Assembly (NCBI GenBank): GCA_018697195.1
Contig: CM031857.1
Location: forward strand, 49,745,471 to 49,809,470
Length of the DNA stretch: 64,000 bases
Source: Certhia americana
Lineage: Eukaryota; Chordata; Aves; Passeriformes; Certhiidae
Direction: 5' to 3'
The position numbers and the translations under genes are program-made. Shown here in pieces: positions 1 through 13,790 of this stretch (its first letter is position 1; each line of letters opens with the position of its first letter). The notes under the pieces were generated by a model. The model did not search any database. It had not been told where the DNA came from and saw only the letters and a program-made list of their open reading frames with translations.

Positions 1-700
1 TCAGAGCAGAGCAGGAAATGCCCTCCCTTGCCCAACTGGCCATGCTGTGTCTGATGCACCTGAGGGTACAGCTGGCCCTTTTGGCTTCCAGGGCACTCTT
101 TTGACCTCAGGACTCCTGAATTCCTTTCTGCAGGGCAGTTCTCCATCCTCTCATCCCCCAGTTTGTACATATAACCGGGATTACACTCATCTCAGGCGGA
201 GAATACAGCACTTGCTCCTGTGAGATTTTGTTGTTCACTGCCCAGTTCTTTATCCTTATGTCTCTGTAAGGCCTCTCTACCCACAAGGGAGTCTATAACT
301 CCTCCTGATTTAATATCATCACCAAAGTTACTGTACATTGAATTCTTGCATCAAGATCATTTATAGAAACATTGCAGAGCACTGACCCCAGTGAATCAAA
401 ATTAAGCCCCAGAGAACCCAACTAATGGCTGGCCACTAGCCTGATGTGACCTGGTTAACTACAAAGCTTTGAGCCCAACCTGTCAGCAATTGCTCATCTG
501 GCGTATTATGGACTTGTCTAGCCATGCCCGGACTTTTAGTCCACAAGGGGACTGTAAGAGATGGTACCAAAAGCTTTGCTAAAATAAAAAAAAAGAAATC
601 CACATGGACTGACTTTACTTGGTCAAGTTGGGTGACCTTGTCATAAAAGGAAATTAAGTTTGTAAAACAGGAAGACATAATTAATGAACTGCCATGTAAT
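1..700 (-). mobile_element. CR1 LINE fragment, antisense, cut by the window edge
   Basis: Read on the minus strand this is the reverse-transcriptase part of a CR1 LINE. Its first bases align with the CR1 copy at 29514 onward (CCCTTGCCCAACTGGCCATG and following). The right part (about 540-700) keeps the conserved stretch that reads, on the + strand, AAAGCTTTGCTAAAAT ... GGTGACCTTGTCATAAAAGG. The 3' end of the element lies left of the window. It is broken by indels and carries no intact frame. Confidence 0.85.
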
Positions 701-3700
701 GAAGAATTAGAAAATATGCTAAACATGAAACACCTGTACTGCAGCCGCTGGCACACCTTTTGAAGTAGAAAATACTCATTCAGCCAATTCACACTAAAAG
801 TCAGTCTTCATGTTTATGTTCCTAGCTTTTATGGTTTGAGATAAAATTTGGGTTATTTATTTCAGGGAAAATATGTTTTTTGTAATTGATTAAATAATTT
901 TATTAGTGGGTTTAATAAATAGTTATTAATTTAAAAAAACCAGATTATTATATATATGCTTAAAGGGAACTGTGGTGTCTCATAAATATTAAGGCAATTG
1001 TTTTAAAAAGATGGGCAGCATAAAATAATAAAAGTTGAGAAAAAAATCAACTTTCTTGTAACATTTTGCAGAATTTTAAAAATGCCATACTACCAGTGAT
1101 CTGAGATAAGCTTCAAATATTACTTAGGATATTCAATTATTTAATTATACACTAAATGCATATAGTAAAAACCCCATAAATATTTATATTACAGTATTTT
1201 TATACTGCTATTAAGACTATCACTACTAAGGCAAAGCATGATAAATCCTCTTTATAAAATACATTTTGATGCTTTTTTAAGAATCCTGTAAGTTCATTTT
1301 TCTGAAGAAGTTGATGCAATTTGAAAATAATTAACAATGAAATAATATCTAAAAAGACCTATATAATGTCTTTTGAAAATTATGTTGTAAATGAGATTTG
1401 GCCAGGATTCTGGAATATCAAGAAATTAATTAGATGAGAGACCTTTGTGGAAATTACTATTTATTCTTCTAAGATATTTTAAATGTCTTGAGCTTGGAGG
1501 GCAGGGATTATGGAAATTTTGATATTAGGGAACTTTGCACCAACTTGGTTTGCTTTTGCATACTTGCTCTGTTGTTCTATACTGCTAAAGATAGTTTGGG
1601 TAACTGGTTTGTTTTGTGTTTTTTTCACCTATGAGCATTAATGAATAGAGTGGTTGACACGGCCCTTCAATTAGAGTGAAACTGGACAAGGAAGTATTAT
1701 CCCTCTCTCCCACCTCGTGAATTCTCCCCATGTTGCACATGGCTGTCTGTGGCTGGACTGAGGGATCCTTCAGCATGGCCACTGCTATCAAAACCTTGGG
1801 GGGGAATTGTGTGTGTGGCAAGATCTTCTTGCATTGCAGTAACTATTCAGCTTGGATCAACAATCAGGTTAGGAGGGAGGCTGGTAAAAATGGCATCTTT
1901 ATTAATGAGGGAAAAATCAAATTTAAATTTCACAGTGTCAGTCAAACCTGCAGCATGTTAGCAAAACGTGGATCTGAGTCATCAGCAAAGGGAGGGGGAC
2001 ATGTCTAGGCTAGATCAAATTTGCATCAGTATTGTCACTGGTATTGAGATTGGTATTACTTGCAGTACTAGAGATTACTTTCCAACACAGAAGAGGAATT
2101 TGGAAGTTGTGTGACAGCACCTCAATGGATGATTCTTTCCACATAGAACTCCATAGGAGAACCATTCAGAAGTGAACCTTCATCTCTGTAGGACTGCAGA
2201 AGGAGTGACATATGCTGCTTAGGGTTAAGTTAAAAACAAATTTGATAGCTGAATTTTCACTGACACTTCTTGGAGGACAAATTGATACAGATTCAGGTGC
2301 TTTAAAGTGGTATGCTTTTGACACTGCCATACTTCATTTGCAAACATTTTGGTTCTGAGTAGGTGCAATAACCTTGTTACAGAAAAGTTAAATCATGCCC
2401 TGGATTTCTTTGGGAGTGATGTGATGCCCACTTTATGACAGAGCTTTCAGTTGTCTTCTGGTTGTTAAGGGCAGTCACAATTTGGTTTTGCAACTTTTCA
2501 TGTGCTTTAATTCTATTTATCTAGTTATTACTAGATATTTTTTTTTGTGTATTTTCCTCCTGCCTAGGCAAAAATAAAATGTACAGAAAATACAGAAATG
2601 AAGAGTAATTGGTAAATTATGTAGAGCTTCAAAAGCAGATCAAAGCTATCTTTTGTTTAAAAGATACAAAAAGTAGAATTTAATCTGCTACTGGTATTCA
2701 AAGTCCTGGTAGTGCTGTGGTAGGAAAAAGGTGTTTTTTTCCTCGCTCATGTATTTCTCTAACATTGGTAACTGCTGCTATGGAGAGTATTTAAATGTGA
2801 CTTTTTTTCAGGCTGTAAACCCCAACTATATCTTAAATGGAAGCGTGCCAAGAACTAATGGAATAATTCATTTTCTTGTTAACTGAAACAACTCAAAGTG
2901 CAGTAGTTTATTTGGAGAATACAATTATGGTTATTCCCTGTATTCAGTAAGTTAAGAATATTATTAGATTTGCCATGTAATAAAAGTTGGAAGGAGTACT
3001 GAGAGGAGACATGCTTGAGCTTTTGAGCAAGATTTTAGAGTCATTGTACCATGTTCTTGCAAAGTTATTCTGTTTACACACCGGATGAATTGGCATACTG
3101 CTTTTGATTATTATATAGTTGATTAAAGAGCACCGGAATAAATTTTCTATTTTGCCAGTTGATAATTGTTTCTGAAGACCTCACTTATGAAAGAGCTTTT
3201 ATGGATTATGATTATTTAAATAGCTGTGCCTTTCCCATTTATTTAACTGTTCCATTTCCTCTGAAGTAACATTTTCACCTAAATTAAGCACTGATTCTGT
3301 TTTACACCAGACAAAAAGGGAAAAAACACTCCCAATGTTAATCATGATGAAGTAAGACATAAGCCTCTGGATATGTTTGTAAAAATTTTAATGTAAATTA
3401 AATTTCTGTATTTTATTAATTAGTAATAAATAATTTAATGTTAAATATTAATTGTAATAAAATATTTAATTTCATAAGGTAAAAATACAGAATAGCAAAC
3501 TAATACTTTCATATTGCCTTTCTCAAAGTATCTTTGTTGCTCTTTAACATTCACATATGCATATTCCAAATTGAGTGTTTTAAAAAGTTCTTTTGATAGA
3601 TTCTGCTGGATTTATGGCATTTAATATTTTTAAAGGGTGAACGGTAGCTATAGTTCCTTCTTATGTTTTATTCGCCTTCCTAAATTGTGTAAGAAGTTGA

Positions 3701-5364
3701 TAACTGAATTCAGCCATTTGAGAAGACCTTGTTTAGAAGTTCTTCCCTTTGATTTACTGCTTAGTACTTTATACTATTCCTTAAAAGAAAAATACATTTA
3801 AGATCTTTTGAGATGATGCAAAAAAGAGTAAAATATTAAGTTTGACTGGTGTCTCACGTGAATTACTGCTAATTTGATTTTTTTTTCTTTTTTTTTTTTG
3901 TGTCTTATTTAAGTGTGATTAGAATGCTGGGTTTTGGAGCATTTTGGGGGTTTTTTTTGAGTTTCTTAATAAGCTAGGTGTATTAAGTCCTTTGTGTTCT
4001 AATTTCTTTTTAAAAATGCAATTGAAGAATATGTTAGGCATCACCAAACATAATTACTTGACAACTGATTATTTTAGAACCAAAATCTTCATTAATAAAA
4101 CATGGCTACATAGGACTGTGATTGAAAGTGTGTTCTAATATGATTAAAACCCCCTCCTATTTTTTGTAATTCTTCTTACTGTTTTTGCATCTGATGAGTA
4201 GAGCCAAATCTTATTTATGTACTAAGAAAAAAAATAGTCATAAATTTTTTTTGTACTTTGGCAAGTTTTGAGGATTTTTAACTAAACAGAGTATGATTTT
4301 CTTTTTTAATGCAATTAAGAACTTGAATTTTCTCCACTATGTAAGACCTAACCCTGTAATTATTGACACTCATCTGTAGTTGTCTTGTAATCAAATCAAA
4401 TGATATGTCATTTTGGTTTTACTCAGTTACATGATGCCTTGAAAGAAATTCTTAGTACAGATGGAGCTCTGTAATTAGATTTGCAGATGAGGGTTTTGAA
4501 GCTCAGTCCACAGTGACATTGTTTTCAAAATCTGGGTTTGAGTCTTAGAGAGAAGATGAAAGTGTATATTGAAGTGTTCCCTCCAAGCTTCATTAGTTGA
4601 ATGAATGATGAATAGGGCTAGTATCAAAACATGGAAAAAATGTTAAGGTGTGATGGAATATTTTGCTGAAAAAATATTGTTTCCTGTTCACCATATTTTT
4701 GGTAAGCACTTCTCTTGGTTGCTTTTTTTTAAGGGAAACAGCTAAGAGATAATGTGCTGATGAGAGGATACCTTCTCATTTTTGAGTGAGGAGAGAGTTT
4801 ATTATCCTAGTTGTTTATTAGTAGAACTATCCTTTCATTTGTAATTTTATTTAGAAATTATGAATAAATGTAGCTTATGATGGGAATCGTGAATGGGAAG
4901 GGTTTGGTGTTGTTTACAGAGAAGTATGGTGCTTATGTTACTGCATTTATTTTGTGTAGGAATTTATAAGAAGGTTTTCCAGTAGTCTATTTTCTCCTTA
5001 TCTCATAGGGAGTAATGGAAGTTCTAACTTCATTTCATATCTGCTACCCTATATTAACTGTGCGCTCTCACAGACATTATTGTAAATGGCCTCACAATGA
5101 TGTTAGCTTTGTGGAAAATATTTTGGTTCTTATCAGTAGCAATCAGAAAAGAAAATTAAATATAAGGAAGCATTAATAAGGAAAAATGAACAATAAAGAG
5201 TCATTTTTTTGAAACTCTGTAAATTATAGATATGTCTGTATTTTGAATGTTATGTGAAGTTCTGGTGATTTCCAGTCTCAAAAGAATATATTAGGACTAG
5301 CAAAAAATATGAAGAGTAAGAAGTGTGATTAAATATAGATTTCAGATGAAGAGTGACTTAAAAA

Positions 5365-5760
5365 TGTAGGACTCTTCAGCTTGGAAAAGAGCTGACCAAG
5401 TGTATTTGAAATATAAACAAATAAATGGAAGAATGTGATAAAAAACACTTGATTTCTGCTTTTCAAAATGCAAGTATCAGAGGGCCGAAATGAAATAATC
5501 CTATGGCAGATGTATAAGAAGATATTTTTACACAAATCATGGGGAAAATGTGGAACTCCTTATTACGGGCTGTGAAGGCTCCAAAAAGTTGAGGGTTCAG
5601 AAACTAATCAGAGAAATTACTGGAATAAAATCTATTGGATTATTGACACAATGGTGTGATTTCTGGAGCTAGAGATTGCTGTACCACAAATAATGGGAGG
5701 TTGGGATGCTATAATAGAGAAAATTCAGTATATGCCCAGGTCTATACTGTTACATTTTTT
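5365..5760 (+). mobile_element. Old, highly diverged CR1-like LINE 3' region
   Basis: Degenerate similarity to the 3' portion of ancient sauropsid CR1-type LINEs. A GGACTCTTCAGCTTGGAAAA block comes first, then a segment reading like AGATATTTTTACACA ... GTGGAACTCCTTATTACGGG and GGGTTCAGAAACTAATCAG, then GAGGTTGGGATGCT near the end. It is much more diverged than the other CR1 copies here, so it probably predates them. The match is by eye. Confidence 0.5.
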
Positions 5761-8700
5761 GTAGATAATTGGCCTCTTGTCACTGAGTTTCAAGTGCTGA
5801 GATACTTATTGTAATGAAGATTCTTACATAAGGGAAAACTCTGACCACTAATAAATTGTTTCTTACACTCATTTATCTGCCTTTCAGTTTCCTCCTCTAA
5901 AATGATCCTTTGTGATTATAGTTGCACCTCCTATATGACTGTATAATTTTGGGCTTTGTTCTTAACTGTGTTCTTATCTATAAGTTAAAGAAAATATTTT
6001 ATTGGTTAAAGAGCTGCATAATAAATTAAGAAGCTTGGAGGAAGGCAATTAGGATGCACTTAAAGGTTTGTAAAACAATTCATTATGGTCTGTGTGGTGC
6101 CTCCTTTACCAATTGAGGTTTTGGGTTTTATCGTTTTATCGTTTATCAAAAAAGATCTTAAATCATTAATGACAGCTAAAACCCTGTGGGAGTCCAGTCA
6201 CAAACTAGAACAATTTTCTTACACTATTTGAGAGTTATTTAGAGAAGCAAAGGGGACAAATATTGACAGATCTGGTTTAAAAATCCTAGCCTTACAAATG
6301 TTGGTATCAGATATTGCCCTTATAACCAAGGTAGAGCTTCTTATAAGAACTTCAAAAAATAAGTTGCATTTGAAAAATTTAAAGAGATTTTTAAAGGACA
6401 ATTCTTGTCTTTTATCTTGTGCACTTTTGAGGATAAGAAAAATGTAACACATAGTGCAACTTGTATTGATTTTCTTAAAAAAACACAGAACCTTAAAAAA
6501 TGTATGGACTGTCTTTGCTTGAAAATGTAACAAACTTCAGGTACCAAAACTGAAAAGCAACAGAAGTTATACGCCTATTGTTAAGGAGTTTGGCTCTTGA
6601 TTTTTCCAGACCACACATCTTAAATTCATGTATTTGTATTCTGCATTTTTTCACTTACTAGGCAACATTGTGCTGTTGCAAATTATGATATTTCCTGAGA
6701 AATTATTGCTTTTTGTAATAATTGATTAGATTTGGAAGGGTTTTGCTAGTTATAAATTAAGATTTATATGGAAAAATTGGAACAAAGTAAGGTTTGATGT
6801 AAAACCATGATTGTTTATACATTTGACTGTGCTTATTTATAAAATATATTCAGTAAGCATTTCAGTCTTAATAAGAATTAGGTAGATTATACTGGAAGAA
6901 TTTGCTCAAGCTCCATAAATAAGTCTAACTCTATAATAGATATTGCTTTGTTATTATTTCCTGCAATCTACATATCTTCTTAAAAGGAAAAATTCTGCTT
7001 AGCATTTCCAAATTTACTGTTGGCTTTAACCTAGTTATGTTACATGCAGAGAATTAGTTGGAGCTATAGTACATGTCCATTATTAGTTCTATGGTCATGA
7101 ACGAGTCACTAAAAAGTCACTGTTCAGAAATGAGTGAGGGCTTTTCACTGTGCCAAGCACCAGGTTGTTTTCTCCCATGTTAACTTTTTGGAGCAGAGGA
7201 CTGCACGGTAAGCAGCTAATTAAAAATGAAAGATTGATGAAAATGATCATGTTGAAATAGAATGTAGACCTTCTCTAGTTGGTGATGAACATTGCCACTG
7301 GAAAGTTTGAGAATGTTGATGCCAACCAAAAATGTTACTACATATCTCAAAATTATTGATGTAAGCAAGGAGCAGGATGTTGAGAATTACAGACACTGTT
7401 CTCTCTATTAAGGTCTTGCTTTTCAGCAAAATAAAGTTAAGACCAGTACTGTGCACATCTCACTTCAGTGTTGAGATCACTTATACCCGGCATTGTGGTT
7501 TCCCTGGGCTATCACTCTGCCATTAATCTTTAATGTACATCTATAGGTATCAGTTGGAAAATGTCATTGTCATAATTAAGTTCATTGGAATTTCTTTGGT
7601 TTTAAATGTTGCATAGGCATTATTTGTAGTTTCTTGGCTTTTAAGAATTGCAGGGTGTTTTTTGGCAAGAGGGAAATGAAACATTTCAAAATGAAAGCAG
7701 TGAAAGACCCTAAAGAAACCCACAACTTAAGAAAGAGGTGGACATGAGAATAGGACATTTAAAAAATTCATTATTTAACTTTTAGAAATTGAAGTAGATA
7801 ATAGATATCTTAATAGATAAATGTAAGTAATTACTTTTCTTACCAAACAGCAGTGCAGTGATATATAAAAAGCAAGCTGGATTTATGTCTGGTGGTATTT
7901 GTCAGGGTAAGTGACACTGAATAGTGAGGAAAAACAGGTAATGCCCTCAGAGAGCAACCACTTTGCCTTCCTGATTGTACCTCATGGAAAGAAGGGGACA
8001 ATAAGAGAGCCTGCAAACTATTTGTTTTGGTTTTATAGGCTAGGGGAATATATAATGGCTTAGAAGAAGACAGTGGCTGACACTTGGGGCTAGTGGGCTT
8101 TGTCTTCCTGATGATATGTGGCAATTTTCTGATCTTAGCCAAAGTGTTTAGGTACCACATACACCATAATCCTCACAATCAACTTTCTTTGTCATGTTTT
8201 TCTTCTTGAATTGTTATGTGTTCTTGATGTACCTGGGAATAAATCACACAGGCCAGTCTGCAATAAACCCCATCATTTTCCAAGACTAAAATTCCATTAA
8301 CTGTATTGTTGCAATTTGTTCTACTCACAGAATGCATCTGTGAGGAAATATGCAAAAGAAAAATTTCTTTGACAAATATGTTTGAATAATAAAAATTATT
8401 AAAATAAATTAAAAAACAATTGTTCTGAGTTACTGGCAACTTCTGTTGACTAAAATTTTCTATTAGTATTTATTTCAAATACATTCTCTTTGCTCCTGTG
8501 TATGAAGTTTGAGAAACAGGTGTGTGTGCATTGAGGGCTCTTCCAGTTGTTTTCTTTTAAAAACAGACATTGCCGTTTGCACAAACATAATGTGTGATAG
8601 TGTTTTCTGTGCAATATAAATTAGATTTAAATCAATTTGAAATTGTTGAAAGTTTAATGTTTCTTAGAGTTTCTTTTTTTTTGTTGATATTCTGTGATAA

Positions 8701-9019
8701 CAATGTTAAACTTTGGCAAGGTTTGCTTTACAGAGATAATATATCATTCAAATTACCTAAAAAACCCCAAAAAGCTACATATAGTTTGTGACTGTTGAAA
8801 AATAAATAAGGAATGCTGCTGACCTATTAGATTTGGCTGTGCAAGTTTCAGCAGTGCAAGTGTGTAGTCTTATTAGTAGAAGAGGCTACAAAAGTAATTG
8901 CAAAAAACATTTGTTTTTTCAGAGTACCTTTCATTTATGACTTTGGTAACTCTCAGTTATTTCCATTTCTTTTGCTTCTTTTCCAGCTTGAAAACAAAGA
9001 AGATATCTTAAAGAAAAAG

Positions 9020-9168
9020 CAAACACCCCCCCACCCCCCAACCCAAAAAACCCAAACAAAAAACAACCAACCAACCAAATAAAAAAATCCAACCACCACC
9101 ACCCCCAACCCCCCTACAAAAATCCTAAACCCAACAAACCAAAACCTCACATTCAAACCCACCACCAA
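9020..9168 (+). repeat. G-free A/C-rich low-complexity tract
   Basis: 149 consecutive bases without a single G on the + strand and very few T, built from CCAA, AAAC, CCA and poly-C pieces. C runs at 9026-9032, 9034-9039, 9042-9044 and 9051-9053 form a G-quadruplex-type motif on the minus strand (loops of 1, 2 and 6). A 71-residue minus-strand frame through it (Gly/Val/Phe/Trp-rich) is a composition artefact. Confidence 0.85.
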
Positions 9169-11664
9169 GTAACTTGTTTTAAAATATTCCTGGTTATTGA
9201 AACCAAGTAATTTAAAGCATGAGCTTATACTGTACTAGCATTTGTACCTTGATCTTAAAGTTACTCTTGAAAGTGAGAGAAGGCAGGCAACAATGGGCCA
9301 CAAAGTAGAAAGTAAAATGAACCAGTAATATATGTTTAGTAATACTATTTTTCATACTCTTTAAGCTATGCTTATTTATCAGCTTTTTTATAGTCCATAA
9401 AATCAATTTTGTATTTTCGCTTTCAGACATGTGGCAAACCTAAGCTGCTTGGTTTTATTTATAAAATAAATTGTCAGTAACCATTCCCTTTTTTGAGGTA
9501 ATGAAAGTCCCTTATCTAATTGGCTGATCTCTTTTGTTATTAAGTCAAGATCAGAAGTAATTTATGAGAGAAACTGAACTAGATAAACTGAAAACAAATT
9601 AGCAACAAGTTTGAGAATAGTTTTAATTTTACTTTACTGAAAATAAACCTGCAATTTTTGTTTTAATCTTTGAGTTTCAACATCTTGAAGTAAAAGGTCA
9701 TATTCTGCTTTGGCCAAAAATGGTTTTGTGGAGATCAAAATAATAAATAGGAACAGTGTCTCCTTCTAGTGACACAGGAACAATAGATCATGAGGAAGAC
9801 TTTTGGGTTTGTGTTTTCGATTAGGTACTTTTGCATGAAATACTTTTATTAGCCTTCATGTCTGTCAGAGTGGCTGGATTAGTTTATAAATTCTTCTAAG
9901 TGTGTAAGATTTGTCCTGTGTCACACTTTAAAACTTTTTTTTTTTTTTTTTACATTATTTCTAAGGTAGGACTTTTTATTTCAAGGAATCTGACTCTTGT
10001 TCTTTAACTTTATTGAGCTAATTCCTGTCCTACCCCAAAATTGTCAGTTTTTTGCAATAGGTAAAGAACAGCTTAAGAAATTTGTGCCAAATAACTAATT
10101 TTTTGTTTTTGTTTTGTGGGTTTTTTATTCTTTTTTCTCTTTAAGCCTCCGCAATACTTAGAAAAGGTTTGACATTATCAATTATATTATATAGCCTTGT
10201 GATCTCTCTGAGTGTAATTCATAATTGTCTCAGTAAATTATTCATACATGCAGTTGATCTGCCTACAGGAGTATCCTCCTCCCTGAAGAGAAAATGTAAG
10301 AAAATAAAGGTTATTTTTAAGCTTGTATAATACCAAGCACATTCTTGTAAGTACTAAAAGCTGACCATATTGCTTCATTCATATTGTCTCAGCAAGTATA
10401 AAAACCATTTAATTTCATTTCTCAGATTCCTTTAAAATTATCAATAAATTTCCTAGGTAGCATTCCCTTAGTGACAAACTGCCAAGTATGTGCAATATAT
10501 TATTCAGAGTAAAAATGGGTTTGAAGTTAAAGTGAAGGAAGGCTCGCTTAAAAAGTGTATGTTAATGTGCAGAATTACATCCTGTTGTAATGATTCACAT
10601 GAGAATCAATCTTTTTAGTGCTATAATTTGGTTATAAATGGATATAAGCCATATCGTGAGCACATTGGTTAAGATTTATCTGACTTAACTTTAGATGTGC
10701 CTGTCTGAACTAGTTGTCCTTTTATAGTCAGTAAAAAGTACTACATTCCCTGAAAAAGATTTATTTCATTCTGATGTTGCATCTAAAACCACTGAGATAA
10801 TCACTTCCCTGAAGCATCTTTTACTTTCCAATGATGGTAAAGAGAATTGTGAAAATTAGCCCAGATACACATAGGTGTAATTCAAATCTCTAAAAACTAT
10901 CATTCACCAATTTAAATTTACCATTTAAAAATAAAGAAAGAATGTGTAGCAGTTATGAAACATACCTTCCCAAGTTTTTTTTAGCTGTGATTTTCCCTGT
11001 AGTTATATTGATATATTTAGGTTAACAAGTGCATATGATCAGCACATGTTGCTCTCATTTAACAATTTAACTTATTCTGTTTCGCATTCTAAATGCTTTT
11101 GCCTAAAGAAATCTTCTTTCATGCAGTTGAAGAAGAATCTTCTTTAAAATCTGAATTAATTGTTTAGAAATTTAATATTTTAGTTAATGACCATAAAATA
11201 GTAACCTGTTTTTTTTCCTGCCCAGGTCCCCTATTTCTTTTCTCAGACAACTGTGTTTTAATGCTTTTACTGTTACCTGTCTTTATAAAAGAAACAATAG
11301 CAGTCTGATTCCACATGTTTTGAATCCTTACTGGTGATTATGAAATCCTTTCAGACTTATTTTGTAGAAAAGATGTTCCAGCTTTGACAAAAATTATTCT
11401 TCAATGTTATATGATGGCTTTAGTTATCAAGAGTGAAATGCTTACTAATTTTATCTTCGAAACAACTAATTGATTTGGGATTTTAAGAGGTTTTCAATCT
11501 CATTTGAGTAGGTTGTTCTCAACTCTTTTCCTGTGGAAACTTGAGCCATATGCCAAGTCAGCTGTTTTGTAATGCCTAAAATGAGAGATGAGCATCAGGG
11601 AGAGGAAGAGAATTAATAATTTTGTTTCCAAACTCTTTACCTCCTATATAGCTACAAGGAAAGA

Positions 11665-11685
11665 TTTTTTTTTTTTTTTTTTTTT
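11665..11685 (+). repeat. 21-base T run
   Basis: Mononucleotide run in intron 1 without an adjacent recognised element. Confidence 0.93.
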
Positions 11686-12107
11686 ATTCTGGCTGTACAT
11701 GTATATACTTGAACCTAAAATGCTTCAGTTCAAAACAAATGAGGGTTGCTGTCATGTTGACTGTGTTATGCCTTCATTTATTTTTGCCTTTAGAAAAAGC
11801 AGAGCAAATGTGATAGTTGTTAATTAGGAGAGAGAATGTAGGCGTGACTTGGTGCAGATTAGCCTGGATGTGGTTAGGGCTTTAGTAATTATACTATTGT
11901 GATACTTGAATTTTTCAGTGGCAGTGTCTGTCTAGTATTGGAATTCATATTCTTGATTTTTGTTTAAATAAATGCAGATAGGACTCCAATTTGAAGAAAG
12001 ATGGAAAATGCTGCTTTGACAACAATGAATCTCAACCTTAGAGACTTAAATACTTGAAGACTGATTTATGTAGTTCTGATATACTGTCTTTAATTATTGC
12101 TGCCTAC

Positions 12108-12438
12108 AGTTTCCTGAGGAAGGAAGTGGAGAGGGAAGTTGTGCACTCTTCTCCCTGGTATCCAGTGCCAGGATGCATGGGGGAAGGTTCAAAGCTGCAT
12201 CAGGGGAGATTTAAATTGAATGTTAGGGAGCATTTCTTTGTGAAGGAGGTGGTCAAACACTGGAACAGGCTGTCTGAAAATGTGTTTGATGGCCCAAGCC
12301 TGTTAGTGTTTAAGAGACATTTAGATAATGCTTTTATCAATATGCTTGAGCTTTCAGACAGCCCTGGAGTGGTCAGACACTTGGACAAGGTGATTCTTCT
12401 AGGTCCTTTCCAACTCAAATATTATATTCACTTTTATT
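12108..12438 (+). mobile_element. CR1 LINE 3' end
   Basis: Contiguous match by eye to the 3' end of an avian CR1 subfamily. It includes TCTTCTCCCTGGTATCCAGT, the TCAAACACTGGAACAGGCT block and the terminal AGGTCCTTTCCAACTCAAAT. A 135-residue + strand frame across it (12054-12461) carries repeat-derived sequence and is not a gene. The 5' part is missing, as is usual for CR1 insertions. Confidence 0.82.
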
Positions 12439-13163
12439 TCAATCCATTCTTCCAATCTTGATTTGAAGAATATGCTACTCAAAAATTCCAATTTTCAGAA
12501 GTCAACAATTTAGTTCTAGATGTTCGGCAGCACATATTTTATTGCATTTCAAGAACTGGTATGAATATACTATCTGAGATCTGTAAACAACTTCTTGTGT
12601 TTGGGGGAGTATTTCTTCTCTGTTCTAGATCAAAAGGGTGTAAAAGACCAGCCTAAGTTCTGCAGAGATGTGGCCATTTAGGTAGAAAACCTTTTACTGG
12701 ATAGCATGATGAATGGTAGAAACTTACTAAGGAATGGCCATGATATTCAGAAAAATGGAGATTCCAAGTAAAGCAGCTGCATTTGAGAATGGTGGTGTAG
12801 GTTAAGGGAGGTTCTTGGAGCAATTTGCAAGGAGTGTCAACCTGTTGTTCCGAGCAATCTCAACATGGGGAGCACAGTCTAACTTGCTTATTACTGGCAG
12901 TTCAGTACCATTTGGGGAGGAGTTGTTTGCCAACCACAGTCAACACACCTGTAACCATTATCTGAGCATTAGATCAGTGCTTTGTTTCTTACAGCTGTGC
13001 TGTGAAAGATGCAGAATGTACAAGTAATACTTTAAGATGCTTAATCATGGTGAAAGCATAGTCTTTACTTAATATTACATATTCCCTTGAAGAATGTGAA
13101 GACTTAGTGCTTGACATAAAAAAAGATTGTATTTGAGATGCATGATAGGGAAAGAGTACTGAT

Positions 13164-13790
13164 TTATTGTATGGTATACAGGCTTCTGTAAGGATTTCTA
13201 TCGAAGTGTTCCTGTTGTACTCCAGCTGAACAATTCATCTTATTACGGAAGTCTATTACAGGAGCTATATTAAAAATAAGCTGCTTTTTGGAAGTATGAT
13301 TTAACTTTTTGGTATATGGTGTTGCATCCACTGCTTTACTCAACTTAGCTGCAAATTCATTATGAATATTTACTTGTTTATTGGCAGTTTTTAATGTGGC
13401 ATAGTTTTTTGAAGCAGCACCCTCAGGGGCTCCAAGATCTCTTTTTTGGGTGATAATATCAGACTTTGGAGCCTGTTGCCTTGTACACATGAGGAAAACT
13501 ATAATAATGTTGAATTATTTTGCATTTACTAATTTTGAACTTTTAAGCATTGTTTCCTGGAGAAGTTGATATCAGAGGACTCTTTGCAGCTCTCAGAAGC
13601 TGGTGGTTTTTAACTGCTTTTAATGATTTCTGACCCCTCAGCAAAGTTTGTCCTTTCATTAGTGTCAGCACATCACCAGCTCATTGTCACTGTGCTTCTC
13701 TGCTGGTTTACCTCCCCCTGTTGTGGAGACTGGTTGTTCCTCTTTACCTGCTGTCTTCCTTGGGAAATCCTGATGCAGAAATGTTGTTAG
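13164..13790 (-). pseudogene. Decayed coding-like stretch, identity unknown (possible pseudogene)
   Basis: On the minus strand a 108-codon open frame (13490 to 13164) reads with ordinary protein-like composition, for example SKNYATLKTANKQVNIHNEF and QLIFNIAPVIDFRNKMN, and ends YRSLYTIQ-stop. Just upstream on the same strand two more open segments in other frames look like coding sequence: about 13684-13790 (FPRKTAGKEEQPVSTTGGG ... SDNELVM) and about 13533-13665 (VLTLMKGQTLLRGQKSLKAV ... STSPGNNA-stop). A single indel near 13670-13680 would connect the first two. I do not recognise the family. There is no clear poly-A tail and no obvious introns, though CAGGTAAAG at the upstream end resembles a splice donor. 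It could be a retropseudogene, a diverged antisense exon, or chance. Confidence 0.3.

Noticed and set aside
436..792. 118-residue open frame on the minus strand
   Set aside because: It overlaps the antisense CR1 at the left edge, and the rest is AT-rich sequence. The peptide shows no family features.
8953..9168. 71-residue minus-strand frame rich in Gly, Val, Phe and Trp
   Set aside because: It is a translation of the G-free low-complexity tract.
12054..12461. 135-residue + strand frame
   Set aside because: It crosses the CR1 3' end, most of which is non-coding, so the frame is repeat-derived.
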